NCBI GenBank assembly: GCA_037138595.1
Contig: JBAXIB010000009.1
Location: forward strand, 1-64,000
Direction: 5' to 3'
Origin: UBA4742 sp037138595
GTDB lineage: Bacteria > Actinomycetota > Acidimicrobiia > Acidimicrobiales > Acidimicrobilacustridaceae
DNA: 64,000 bases
Numbering within the stretch: position 1 is the first letter of the stretch; every line of letters starts with the position of its first letter. A model generated the notes under the pieces. The model worked only from the letters and a program-made list of their open reading frames with translations. It did no database searches and had not been told where the DNA came from. This document shows, piece after piece, positions 52,229 through 60,109 of the stretch. The translations under genes and the position numbers were made by a program.

Positions 52229-52510
52229 ATGACGAAGACTGAACTGATCGCTGCAATGTCCGAAAAGTCGGGCGTGGCGAAATCCGATTGTGAGAAGGTG
52301 CTGAAGAGCTTTGAGGACGTTGTCCAAGAAGTCGTCAGCAGCCCAGACAAGCTCACGATCCCGGGTTTCCTGTCATTCGAGCGCACACGTCGTGCCGCTC
52401 GGGTGGGCCGCAACCCACAGACCGGCGAAGCGCTGCAGGTGCCTGCTGCTAACGCTGTCAAAGTGACCGCGGGCTCAAAGCTCAAGGCTGTCGCTAAAGC
52501 ATCGAAGTAG
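52229..52510 (+). CDS. hup: HU-family nucleoid protein
   Basis: DNA-bending histone-like protein of 93 residues. TKTELIAAMSEKSGVAKSDCEKVLKSFEDVV forms the helical dimer part and LTIPGFLSFERTRRAARVGRNPQTGEALQVPA the beta arms with the conserved Arg-Asn-Pro tip. It lacks the long Lys/Ala/Pro tail of mycobacterial and Streptomyces HupB/HupS, ending KAVAKASK. GAGAAGGAG lies 5-14 nt before ATG 52229, a near-perfect ribosome-binding site as expected for an abundant protein. A 206-bp upstream gap and a strong terminator indicate a single-gene transcript. Confidence 0.96.
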   Translation: MTKTELIAAMSEKSGVAKSDCEKVLKSFEDVVQEVVSSPDKLTIPGFLSFERTRRAARVGRNPQTGEALQVPAANAVKVTAGSKLKAVAKASK

Positions 52511-52551
52511 CACGTTCCGCAGCGGAATCTCCCGCTGCATGATGTGATTGC

Positions 52552-52581
52552 CCGAAGGGAGCACTGCGGTGCTCCCTTCGG
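52552..52581 (+). terminator. Hairpin terminator after hup
   Basis: CCGAAGGGAGCAC (52552-52564) and GTGCTCCCTTCGG (52569-52581) form a perfect 13-bp stem with a 4-nt loop TGCG. It lies 42 bp after the hup stop and 26 bp before the bcp ATG. No T-run follows, as is common for actinobacterial hairpin terminators. A second small inverted repeat, TTCCGC/GCGGAA, is at 52515-52527. Confidence 0.75.
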
Positions 52582-52606
52582 CGCGTCTGGTTGCTAGGTT
52601 TCGGCC

Positions 52607-53077
52607 ATGACTGAACTGATTGCATTGCAGCCCGGTGACAAAGCTCCAGCCTTTTCGCTCGAGGATCAAGCTGGTGGTGTCGTCAAACTTGGGCAATTCA
52701 AAGGCCGCAAGGTATTCGTCTTCTTCTATCCGAAGGCAGACACGCCGGGCTGTACCACCCAGTCGTGTGCGGTGCGGGACATCAGCTCCGACATTGGTGA
52801 CGTGACAGTCATCGGTATCAGCCCCGATCTGCCAGGCAAGCAATTGAAGTTCGACGAGAAATATGAACTCGGGTTTCCGTTGTTGTCCGACGTCGACCAT
52901 CAAGTCGCCGAAGCATTTGGCGTCTGGGGCGAAAAGAAGAATTACGGGCGAACTTACATGGGCATCATTCGCTCGGCCTTTTTGATCGATGAACGCGGCA
53001 AAATTGAACAAGCGTGGTACAAGATCAGCCCGGCAAATACGCCGGTGAAATTGCTAGATGCTCTGGCCGCTGAGTGA
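52607..53077 (+). CDS. bcp: Thioredoxin-dependent peroxiredoxin, BCP/PrxQ type
   Basis: Thiol peroxidase of 156 residues. The peroxidatic Cys is in FFYPKADTPGCTTQSCAVRD, with the resolving Cys five residues later, the atypical 2-Cys form of many BCPs. GDKAPAFSLED begins the thioredoxin fold and IRSAFLIDERGKIEQAWYKI ends it. It reduces hydrogen and organic peroxides using thioredoxin or possibly mycothiol-linked donors. It overlaps fabZ by 4 bp (GTGA), so both are likely on one transcript. Confidence 0.94.
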   Translation: MTELIALQPGDKAPAFSLEDQAGGVVKLGQFKGRKVFVFFYPKADTPGCTTQSCAVRDISSDIGDVTVIGISPDLPGKQLKFDEKYELGFPLLSDVDHQVAEAFGVWGEKKNYGRTYMGIIRSAFLIDERGKIEQAWYKISPANTPVKLLDALAAE

Positions 53078-53511
53078 CTTCGCTCCCGAAGCCAACCGAC
53101 TTATTGCCGCATCGGTCTCCGTTCCTGTTTCTTGATGAAATCACCGGACTTGAGCCTGGGCTTCGAGCATCCGGGTTGTGGCATGTGACCGGAGACGAAG
53201 CATTCTTCGCCGGTCACTTCCCCGGTCGGCCGACACTCCCAGGAGTCATTATGGTCGAATCAATTGCGCAACTTGGCGCGGTAGCAGTGCTTGCAGACCC
53301 TCGGTTTTCGGGGAAGTTGCCGTTGTTTGGTGGAGTAGACGGCGCTCGGTTTCGTCGGCAAGTGATTCCAGGTGACACACTCGAAATCGAAGTCGAACTT
53401 GGTCACATGTCGGCTCGCGCCGGGAAAGGTCACGGACGCGTATCGGTGGCCGGGAAGGTCGCATGTGCGTGCGACCTGCTGTTCGTTCTCGCTGACGCGA
53501 CCGCGGTCTAA
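53074..53511 (+). CDS. fabZ: 3-Hydroxyacyl-ACP dehydratase FabZ
   Basis: Hot-dog dehydratase of 145 residues acting in the elongation cycle of type II fatty-acid synthesis. LLPHRSPFLFLDEI, the catalytic His in FFAGHFPGRPTLPGVIMVESIAQLGAV with the Glu, and DGARFRRQVIPGDTLEIEVEL are classic. The GTG start overlaps the bcp stop. Its 3' end faces the fabF end of the convergent fab operon across 37 bp. Together they supply a nearly complete fatty-acid elongation set; an enoyl reductase is not in the window. Confidence 0.94.
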   Translation: MTSLPKPTDLLPHRSPFLFLDEITGLEPGLRASGLWHVTGDEAFFAGHFPGRPTLPGVIMVESIAQLGAVAVLADPRFSGKLPLFGGVDGARFRRQVIPGDTLEIEVELGHMSARAGKGHGRVSVAGKVACACDLLFVLADATAV

Positions 53512-53548
53512 TTCGAATCGATCGTTTTTCCCGCCAGTAACGACTGAC

Positions 53549-54718
53549 TCAGGCCGGCGAAATAATCAGCGAGCCGTTATGCCCGCCGAACCCAAACGAA
53601 TTCGACATGGTGGGACCTGGGACCCAAGTGCGGGCTTCGGTCACGATATCGATCGTTGCAAGCGCAGGGTCGGGCTCGCCATAGCCGGCCGTCGGAGGAA
53701 TCACTCCGGTCAGGATTGATTGCACAACCGCGACCGCTTCGAGTGATCCCGCGGCGCCAAGCGCATGGCCGGTGACGCCCTTGGTCGAGGTGACCGGCGG
53801 ACCAGGCAATCCGAATACCTGAGCGATGGCGTCGGCTTCGGCCGCGTCATTGAGCGAAGTCGATGTGCCATGCGCATTGATTTGAGCGATGTCGCTCGGT
53901 TGGAGTCCGGCTTCTTCGAGCGCGAGCTGCATGCACGAAACGGCGCCGCTGCCACCTGGCGCAGGTGCAGTGATGTGGTGTGCATCGGCAGTGCTTGCGC
54001 CACCCAGGAATTCAGCGAGAATCGTTGCGCCGCGAGCGATCGCGGTGTCCCAATCTTCGAGGATGAGCGCTCCAGCTCCCTCGGCCATAACGAAACCATC
54101 TCGGCGGGCATCGAATGGGCGGGAAACGCCGCTGGTCGACAATGCGGTCATGTTGGTAAAGCCCTGCATGCCGACTGGGGTCATGGCGGCCTCAGAACTT
54201 CCAGTGATGACCGCATCGCATCGACCTGAGGAAATCAATCGAGCTGCATTCGCAATCGCATGGGTGCCCGCAGCGCAGGCAGTGACCGTGGTTTCACAGG
54301 GGCCTTGCCAACCATGGCGCATGGAAATCGAGGCCGCCCCGGCGTTTGACATCATCATGGGGACGAGAAACGGAGACACTCGCCGCGGTCCCTTTTCGTG
54401 AAAGGTCATGATCTGGTCTTCGAGGGTTGCGAGCCCGCCGACACCTGTTCCGAAAATAACGCCGCAACGAGTTGATGGGGCAGTGATCGCGCCGGCTTGA
54501 GTCAGGGCCATTTCGGCCGCGGCCAAGGCGAATTGAGCGAACCGGTCAGTTCGCCGTGCTTGTTTCGGATTATCAAACCAAGGTTGCGGATCGAAATCCT
54601 CGATGGCTCGGCTGCCCTCGGGAGCCGGTGCGAGCAACCCTTGCCAGAAATGTTCTGCGCCAATCCCGCATCGGGCCAGCGCGCCGATGCCGGTGATTGC
54701 GACTCGGCGGCCTTGCAT
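53549..54718 (-). CDS. fabF: 3-Oxoacyl-ACP synthase II
   Basis: Condensing enzyme that elongates acyl-ACP with malonyl-ACP, 389 residues. The Cys-His-His triad is complete: TVTACAAGTHAIANA, AQINAHGTSTSLND and STKGVTGHALGAAG. Also SNSFGFGGHNGSL at the end. The start ATG shares one base with the acpP stop (TGATG), so it is translated directly after the acyl carrier protein. It is the last gene of the minus-strand fab operon. Confidence 0.96.
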   Translation of the reverse strand: MQGRRVAITGIGALARCGIGAEHFWQGLLAPAPEGSRAIEDFDPQPWFDNPKQARRTDRFAQFALAAAEMALTQAGAITAPSTRCGVIFGTGVGGLATLEDQIMTFHEKGPRRVSPFLVPMMMSNAGAASISMRHGWQGPCETTVTACAAGTHAIANAARLISSGRCDAVITGSSEAAMTPVGMQGFTNMTALSTSGVSRPFDARRDGFVMAEGAGALILEDWDTAIARGATILAEFLGGASTADAHHITAPAPGGSGAVSCMQLALEEAGLQPSDIAQINAHGTSTSLNDAAEADAIAQVFGLPGPPVTSTKGVTGHALGAAGSLEAVAVVQSILTGVIPPTAGYGEPDPALATIDIVTEARTWVPGPTMSNSFGFGGHNGSLIISPA

Positions 54719-54957
54719 CAGATCTTGTTCGTGACCAGATCTAGTGCCTGGCCAACGGTATCGATGCCTTCGAGTTCTTCTTCGTCGACCGTCACATCGA
54801 ACTCAACTTCAAGCGCCATTACGAGCTCGACGAGATCGAGGCTGTCGGCGTTGAGGTCGTCGCTGAATCGAGCTTCCCGTGTTACGAGTGAAGGATCAAT
54901 TTCCAGCACCTCGACCGCGCACTTTTTGAATCGTTCGAAATTCGCGTCGTCACTCAC
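54718..54957 (-). CDS. acpP: Acyl carrier protein
   Basis: Small acidic carrier of 79 residues. The phosphopantetheine Ser is in SDDLNADSLDLVELVMALE (about Ser38). Most of the protein is Asp/Glu-rich helix. GTG 54957 has GGAG about 11 nt upstream. It is separated from fabG by 163 bp, the only real gap in the operon. A 6-bp stem (55075-55095) in this gap may attenuate or end fabG transcription, so acpP-fabF could have its own promoter. Confidence 0.95.
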   Translation of the reverse strand: MSDDANFERFKKCAVEVLEIDPSLVTREARFSDDLNADSLDLVELVMALEVEFDVTVDEEELEGIDTVGQALDLVTNKI

Positions 54958-55120
54958 TTGAAGTTCTCCATTTCACGTGCTTCGCCAGTCGGCAGAAGGC
55001 TTGATGCAGGTCATGCGGGGCTGGGCTCGTGTTACCAGCTTCTTGAGGGCCAAAGTCCAGCGACGTGACGTTAGCGCCTCGAAACCCCTGAGGCGTTCCA
55101 AGTATTGGCCTCGCCTGCGC

Positions 55121-55834
55121 TCATCCCATTCCGAGCCCGCCATCAACCGGTACGAGCGCGCCGGTGATGTAGCCCGCATCATCTGAGGCCAAGAATGTCA
55201 CGGTGGCTGCGACTTCAGCCGGCAAACCGAATCGGCCTAGCGGCACCGCATCGACGATGGCCTGTTGCCGCTTGTCGTCCAATGCGGCGATCATGTCGGT
55301 CGCGATTGGTCCAGGAGCGATGACATTTACCGTGATGCCGCGTGATGCGAACTCCCGGGCCAGAGACCGCGCTAAGCCAACCAGACCTGCCTTTGAAGCG
55401 GCGTAGTTGGCCTGGCCGGCTTGACCGATTGATCCAACGACTGACGAGATGAAGATGATCCGGCCGAAGCGGCCGCGCATCATCTTGGCTACGGCGCGTC
55501 GAGCGACCCGGAAGCCGCCAGTGAGGTTGGTATCAATGACCGACGTAAATGCATCATCAGTCATCCGAAGCACGAGTCCGTCGCGATTCACCCCTGCATT
55601 TGAAACCAGGATTTCGACGGGGCCGAGTTGTTCTTCGATCAAGTCAAACGCAGATTCGACCTGCTCGGCGTCGGTAACATCGCAGGCGATACACAACATG
55701 CCAGCCGAGTCGCTGTCACTCGGGGGAGCGCTGCGGTAGGTGATTGCGACGCGGTCACCCTGTTGGACAAACCGTTGTGCGCAGGCCAGGCCAATTCCCT
55801 TGGCGCCTCCGGTAACCAATACGACTCGGCTCAC
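55121..55834 (-). CDS. fabG: 3-Oxoacyl-ACP reductase
   Basis: NADPH-dependent SDR reducing 3-oxoacyl-ACP, 237 residues. VTGGAKGIGLACAQRF binds the cofactor, and IFISSVVGSIGQAGQANYAASKAGLVG holds the catalytic Ser, Tyr and Lys. NAGVNRDGLVLRM and IAPGPIATDM are typical of FabG proper rather than other SDRs. Its ATG overlaps the fabH stop by 4 bp, giving coupled fabH-fabG translation. Confidence 0.95.
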   Translation of the reverse strand: MSRVVLVTGGAKGIGLACAQRFVQQGDRVAITYRSAPPSDSDSAGMLCIACDVTDAEQVESAFDLIEEQLGPVEILVSNAGVNRDGLVLRMTDDAFTSVIDTNLTGGFRVARRAVAKMMRGRFGRIIFISSVVGSIGQAGQANYAASKAGLVGLARSLAREFASRGITVNVIAPGPIATDMIAALDDKRQQAIVDAVPLGRFGLPAEVAATVTFLASDDAGYITGALVPVDGGLGMG

Positions 55835-56823
55835 GATGCGTGCTCCTTTATGTGGGGCCTAGTCCAACGAATAACAACGCTGGCAACGCTCATTCCCGCC
55901 CCAAAGCCAACCAGCAACAGGATGTCGCCATCATTGATCCGACCGCTGTCAGCGGCATCGGCCAACGCTAACGGGATTGATGCTGCGCTGGTATTGCCAT
56001 GGCGATCAACCGTGATGACGGCTCGCTCGATCGGTAATCCGAGTCCGCGGCACGCCGCGTCAATAATCCGGATGTTCGCTTGATGTGGGATCATCAGTGT
56101 CACATCGTTGATTGTGAGCCCAGCTCGTTCAAGTGCCCGCTGCGACGAGTCCACCGTTGACCGTACCGCTCGTCTGAATACCTCGCGGCCGTCCATTTTA
56201 ATGACCCCGCCGATTTCGGCGGCGAGCAAGTGCCGCCCGGATCCGTCGTTATCAAGGTCGAATCCCAACAGGTCACCAGGACCGTCAGTCGCTTCAATGA
56301 CTACGGCACCAGCGCCATCGGCAAAGAGAATCGCAGTGCTTCGGTCGTCCCAATCGACAATGCCACTCATCGTGTCGGAGCCAACGAGCAATATTCGCTC
56401 AAGTCCGGCAGAAATGAGGCCGGATGCCACGACGAGACCGTAGACAAAACCTGAACAGACGGCATTGATGTCAAACGCGGCTCCATCGATACCAAGTTCA
56501 TGCTGAACCGTTGCTGCCGTCGCCGGCATGATCTGGTCGGGGGTGCAGGTCGCCACGATCACCAAGTCAATGTCAGGGGCAGTTGTGCCGGCCGAGTCCA
56601 TGGCCGCAGATCCTGCTTCTCGGGCTAATCCTGAAGTCGTGCCGCCGATACGTCGCTCTTTGATGCCGGTCCGCTCGGTGATCCATGCGTCGCTGGTCTC
56701 GAGTCGCTGAGAAAGGTCGTCATTGGTGACGACTGTTTCAGGCAACGCTGCCCCCCAGCCGGCAATGCGGACACCGGTCACTGAAGCCGGCGGTCGCGCC
56801 GGTTGACGTCGTTGGCGGGCCAT
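55831..56823 (-). CDS. fabH: 3-Oxoacyl-ACP synthase III
   Basis: Starter condensing enzyme joining acyl-CoA with malonyl-ACP, 330 residues. The Cys-His-Asn triad is visible: AAFDINAVCSGFVYGL, LMIPHQANIRI and DRHGNTSAASIPLAL. ERTGIKERRI near the N-terminus is diagnostic. The first 15 residues are basic and Pro-rich and precede the fold. It follows fabD by 3 bp and overlaps fabG. Whether it uses acetyl- or branched-chain starters is not visible. Confidence 0.95.
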   Translation of the reverse strand: MARQRRQPARPPASVTGVRIAGWGAALPETVVTNDDLSQRLETSDAWITERTGIKERRIGGTTSGLAREAGSAAMDSAGTTAPDIDLVIVATCTPDQIMPATAATVQHELGIDGAAFDINAVCSGFVYGLVVASGLISAGLERILLVGSDTMSGIVDWDDRSTAILFADGAGAVVIEATDGPGDLLGFDLDNDGSGRHLLAAEIGGVIKMDGREVFRRAVRSTVDSSQRALERAGLTINDVTLMIPHQANIRIIDAACRGLGLPIERAVITVDRHGNTSAASIPLALADAADSGRINDGDILLLVGFGAGMSVASVVIRWTRPHIKEHAS

Positions 56824-56826
56824 TGG

Positions 56827-58002
56827 CTAATGCACCCGAAGCCAGGCAATTGGTTCCCGGCTGCCTACCCGCTCGCCATCGGCGGTGAGCATTCCCATTA
56901 TCACGCCCGCGAACGGCGAGTGCACGGGCTCAGTGCCGACGAATCCAATGACATCTCCCGCGACGAGGCCATGCCCGATGCCGATGTCCTCAGCCGGATG
57001 AAAGACTCCCGCCGATGGGCTCACAACGACACGTTCGGTCGCAAAAAGGTGCTCGCCTTCATGGGCACCGACGGCTTCGGTACCTTGAACATCGAGCGTC
57101 GCAAGCAGCTGATCAAGTTCGGCTGGCGTTCCAACGGACAACGTCTTGGCTCCGACCACGGTGCGCTTAGCCATGCCGGTCAGCGCGCTTCCTGGTCCGA
57201 GTTCGACGAAGGTTCGCGCCCCGGCCTCTTCGAGGTGGTGCAGGGTCTGGCGCCATCGCACTGGTTTGCACAACTGTGCGCCGAGGAGGCCTGCCCATTC
57301 GTCGCCAGCGTCATGAACCATCGCGTCGACATTGGCATACACCGGCAAATCGGGTGACCGCAGGTCGGCAAGTCCTAATGCGCTGCGCAACCGATCTCGA
57401 GCCGGCGCCATGAACGGGGTGTGAAATGCTCCACTCACCGCGATAGGCAGCACCTTTTTTGATCCGAGATCCTTCGCTGCTAGTGACGCGGCGGCAACCC
57501 CATCGGGTGAACCTGCGATGACTACTTGACCGGGAGCGTTGTAATTGGCGACCCAAACATCGCCGTCGATGCGGGCACAGGCGATTTCAACCAGGTCGTC
57601 ATCGAGACCGAGGACTGCTGCCATCGTTCCTAGTTGCATTGCAGCCGCTTCCTGCATGGCTTCGCCGCGTTCGGTAACAAGTTTCACTCCGTCATCAAAC
57701 GACAGCGCGCCCGAGGCAACGAGCGCCGTGTATTCACCGAGGCTGTGGCCAGCGACTAGTGACGGTTCCACGCCGAGTCGCTCAACTGCATCGAGCACAA
57801 CCAAACTGATCACGAAGGTCGATAGCTGGGCATTTCGCGTTGCTTTGAGTTCATCAGCATCGGCATCGAGCAAGAGGTGTCGGATATTGAGGCCGGCAGC
57901 TTCAGTCGCTTCTTCGACGAGCTCCCATGAAGGATGATCTAGCCATGCGCGGCCGACTCCAGGTTTTTGTGATCCTTGCCCTGGAAACGTAAATGCGATC
58001 AT
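56827..58002 (-). CDS. fabD: Malonyl-CoA:ACP transacylase fused to a lipoyl/biotinyl-like domain
   Basis: Residues about 1-305 are a complete FabD: AFTFPGQGSQKPGVG, nucleophile Ser87 in VAGHSLGEYTAL, His194 in AVSGAFHTPFM, and RTFVELGPGSALTGM. It loads malonyl onto ACP. Residues about 322-391 form an additional domain with hybrid barrel-sandwich character (VHSPFAGVIMGMLTADGERV, then GSREPIAWLRV), like a biotinyl/lipoyl carrier, but the modified Lys of EMK/DK turns is replaced (FVGTEPVHSP). ATG 58002 is used; 36 further in-frame residues upstream overlap a small ORF. It leads fabD-fabH-fabG-acpP-fabF. Confidence 0.92.
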   Translation of the reverse strand: MIAFTFPGQGSQKPGVGRAWLDHPSWELVEEATEAAGLNIRHLLLDADADELKATRNAQLSTFVISLVVLDAVERLGVEPSLVAGHSLGEYTALVASGALSFDDGVKLVTERGEAMQEAAAMQLGTMAAVLGLDDDLVEIACARIDGDVWVANYNAPGQVVIAGSPDGVAAASLAAKDLGSKKVLPIAVSGAFHTPFMAPARDRLRSALGLADLRSPDLPVYANVDAMVHDAGDEWAGLLGAQLCKPVRWRQTLHHLEEAGARTFVELGPGSALTGMAKRTVVGAKTLSVGTPAELDQLLATLDVQGTEAVGAHEGEHLFATERVVVSPSAGVFHPAEDIGIGHGLVAGDVIGFVGTEPVHSPFAGVIMGMLTADGERVGSREPIAWLRVH

Positions 58003-58009
58003 GAAGAAG

Positions 58010-58171
58010 TCACGTGGGATAACGCTGAGCAAACTGTTGGGCGTCGCGATCGAGCAGCCGTTTTCTGATGACAAAAACGACGCCGCCGATGGCGACCACG
58101 GTTGCGACATGGCGCAATCGAATGGGTAGTCGTGTTTGAGCTTTGGTCGCAGTCACGAGCGTGGAGGTCAC
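58010..58171 (-). CDS. Possible 53-aa single-pass membrane protein upstream of fabD
   Basis: A GTG at 58171 opens a 53-codon frame ending 7 bp before the fabD ATG. The product has a basic N-terminus, one hydrophobic helix (HVATVVAIGGVVFVIRKRLL, about 21-40) flanked by Arg and Lys, and a polar tail. Composition and the tight spacing to fabD fit a small membrane protein, and the frame is in a different register from the fabD upstream extension. I recognise no family. There is no experimental-type support. Confidence 0.45.
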   Translation of the reverse strand: MTSTLVTATKAQTRLPIRLRHVATVVAIGGVVFVIRKRLLDRDAQQFAQRYPT

Positions 58172-58243
58172 GGGTGCAGACTAGATGGCTCGGCGATGGC
58201 CCGAGTGCGGGCTCTCGGCGGTGACATTAAGGACCAATACAAG

Positions 58244-58327
58244 TGCGGCGGGTGGGATTCGAACCCACAAGCCCCGAAGGGCAGCGAGGTTTGAGCCCGC
58301 CCTGTATGCCAGTTCCAGCACCGCCGC
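58244..58327 (-). tRNA. tRNA-Leu (anticodon CAA)
   Basis: Read on the minus strand, a 7-bp acceptor stem GCGGCGG/CCGCCGC (58321-58327 with 58245-58251) encloses a D arm, an anticodon stem GCGGG/CTCGC with loop CTCAAAC, a long variable arm GCCC-TTCG-GGGC, and a T arm GTGGG-TTCGAAT-CCCAC. The long arm and anticodon CAA identify a leucine tRNA for UUG codons. The discriminator base is A, and the CCA end is not encoded. The two open frames crossing this region are coincidental. Confidence 0.95.
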
Positions 58328-58426
58328 AACGGTTGAGTCAGCGTAACAAACTCGGGTCGGCCTGCCGAACGAGCCACAAAGCGCGGCTTGACGAGGTTTG
58401 GCTTTCATTAACTTGAATGGGTTTGG

Positions 58427-59050
58427 TTACGGCGTTGACGTTGACGTTGCCGTGCCGTTTGGTCCGGTTTGCGGGCCACGTTCGCTATACCGGGTAACGA
58501 ACTTAGCGATTTCCTCAGTGTCGACTGAGCGGCAGCTTTGACGCTGAAGCCAAGCGGTGATTGCCACGGGCGTGTCGATGGATTCGTTAGGAGCGACATG
58601 GACGGTATCGGTCGCGAGTTGGGTGAGTTGGGCGACTTCATCCGCGCTTAGATTTTTGTATTGGACCAGCACGTTTCCCTCGGCAAGTAGTCCCACTTGG
58701 ATCGGGCCGGTGAGTTCGACCGACGACGGGTTTTGCGTTTGCGCCCCCAATTGAGATGCTCCCGATGTCGGAGGATTCGTGGTGTAGGCGGGCCTTGCCG
58801 AGTTGGGCAGCAACCGCAGAACCGAATTCGGATCAAGCGGTTCGCTGACCGCCGCGTCACAAACCCCCGACGAGTTGGGCCCGGCGGAGTCGGTCGAAGC
58901 ATTCTGATTTGAGCCTCCGCTGAAGCTCAGGGCTACCGCGACGATGGCAATTGCGCCAAGTGCGGCGAGGGTGATCCATGTCGCTTTCCCGCCAGCGGTC
59001 GACGGGCGGGCGGTTTGGTCAAATGGAAGATCGGCATCGTTTTGGCTCAT
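58427..59050 (-). CDS. DUF3105-like membrane-anchored protein
   Basis: A 207-residue protein with a short cytoplasmic N-terminus, one hydrophobic helix (TWITLAALGAIAIVAVALSF, about 24-43) and an extracytoplasmic domain. YTTNPPTSGASQLG followed by a strand region (VELTGPIQVGLLAEGNVLVQYKNL) resembles DUF3105, whose function is unknown; the usual His after PPTSG is replaced by Ala-Ser, so it is a divergent member. Two cysteines (SGVCDAA, RQSCRSV) may form a disulfide. The C-terminus is Thr/Ser-rich. ATG 59050 is divergent from the coiled-coil gene by 37 bp. Confidence 0.78.
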   Translation of the reverse strand: MSQNDADLPFDQTARPSTAGGKATWITLAALGAIAIVAVALSFSGGSNQNASTDSAGPNSSGVCDAAVSEPLDPNSVLRLLPNSARPAYTTNPPTSGASQLGAQTQNPSSVELTGPIQVGLLAEGNVLVQYKNLSADEVAQLTQLATDTVHVAPNESIDTPVAITAWLQRQSCRSVDTEEIAKFVTRYSERGPQTGPNGTATSTSTP

Positions 59051-59087
59051 GGCTCTTCCAGCATGGCAGCACTCGTACACTGCATGC

Positions 59088-59381
59088 ATGTCACGTGCGT
59101 TGCTCGAACGGCGCCTCAATGAATTGACTGGTCGACTTCGGACGCTTCGTGGTGAACTTGCTGTGGTCGACGAGCAGCTCGCCCAGTTAGTTGACGACGC
59201 GGGCGAAGCTCGAATTCGGTCACTGGTATCGGAAACGCCACTCGCCGATCAAGAGCATCGCGAAGCTGCACGCCAAGCCGAGGCGATGACGCGCCATCGA
59301 GCGACTTTGACCGCAAAGCTCGAGCAGCTTGAACGTGGACAAGATGAACTTCTCGATCAGCTCATTGCGACCAAGAGCTAA
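59088..59381 (+). CDS. Small coiled-coil protein
   Basis: A 97-residue protein consisting almost entirely of two charged amphipathic helices (about 1-40 and 52-95), with a regular Leu/Ala heptad pattern (RRLNELTGRLRTLRGELAVV; LTAKLEQLERGQDELLDQLI). This predicts a helical hairpin or dimeric coiled coil. There is no known catalytic motif; the family is not recognised. ATG 59088 is chosen because upstream in-frame sequence overlaps the divergent gene. It runs ahead of pdtaR by 128 bp. Confidence 0.75.
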   Translation: MSRALLERRLNELTGRLRTLRGELAVVDEQLAQLVDDAGEARIRSLVSETPLADQEHREAARQAEAMTRHRATLTAKLEQLERGQDELLDQLIATKS

Positions 59382-59509
59382 GCATTCGTATTCGGGCGGA
59401 CGACGGGTGGTGGGCTCGCAGTACGCTCAGTGAGGTTCACAGGTAGATCGAATCCGCGCCAACTCGTGGCGGGGGAGCAATCGGTTAGCGAGAAAGAAAG
59501 GTTCACTCG

Positions 59510-60094
59510 GTGCCAATTCGCGTGGTGATTGCCGAAGATGAAGCGATCATCCGTCTTGACCTCAAAGAGACCCTTGAGGATGAGGGCTATGAGGTCGTGG
59601 GTGAGACGGGTCGAGGTGATGAGGCCGTTGCGTTAGTGATCAAGCATGAACCCGATGTGGTCATCCTTGATATCAAAATGCCGGGCATCGACGGCATTGA
59701 AGCCGCTCGGATCATTACTTCGGAACGCCGCGCCGCGGTATTGGTCCTTACGGCGTTCAGTCAGCGCGACCTGATTGAACAAGCGCGCGATGCGGGCGCG
59801 CTCGCGTACCTTGTGAAGCCATTTCAGCGCAGTGAGTTGATCCCTGCAGTTGAAATCGCGATCGGTCGATTTCGTGAGATGTCAGCGCTTTACGATCAGA
59901 CGCTCAACCTCGAAGAACAACTTGCAACGCGAAAGATTGTCGACCGAGCAAAAGGTCGGTTGATGGATGAATTCGACATGAATGAACACGAGGCGTTTCG
60001 GTTTATCCAGCAGTCAGCTATGGGTGGACGCGAGTCTATGAAAATCGTCGGTGAGCGGGTCATTGCGGGCGAACTTTTGCCCCCGAGTAAATGA
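59510..60094 (+). CDS. pdtaR: ANTAR-domain response regulator, PdtaR-like
   Basis: Two-component regulator of 194 residues. The receiver domain has IAEDEAIIRLDLKETL, phospho-acceptor Asp54 in VVILDIKMPGIDG, Thr in VLTAFSQR and Lys in AYLVKPF. The C-terminal ANTAR RNA-binding helices read IVDRAKGRLMDEFDMNEHEAFRFIQQSAM. In mycobacteria PdtaS phosphorylates PdtaR, which then acts by antitermination on RNA hairpins. No histidine kinase gene lies here, as is also usual for PdtaR. GTG 59510 follows AAAGG. polA starts 15 bp downstream. Confidence 0.94.
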   Translation: MPIRVVIAEDEAIIRLDLKETLEDEGYEVVGETGRGDEAVALVIKHEPDVVILDIKMPGIDGIEAARIITSERRAAVLVLTAFSQRDLIEQARDAGALAYLVKPFQRSELIPAVEIAIGRFREMSALYDQTLNLEEQLATRKIVDRAKGRLMDEFDMNEHEAFRFIQQSAMGGRESMKIVGERVIAGELLPPSK

Positions 60095-60109
60095 GATGGG
60101 TTGTTTTTG

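Noticed and set aside
53549..58002. The fab genes as part of a polyketide or secondary-metabolite cluster
   Set aside because: Order and content fabD-fabH-fabG-acpP-fabF with a single-domain ACP are those of primary type II fatty-acid synthesis, and no tailoring genes are present.
58168..58408. Two minus-strand open frames over the tRNA-Leu gene
   Set aside because: They run through a complete tRNA cloverleaf and show no protein-like pattern.
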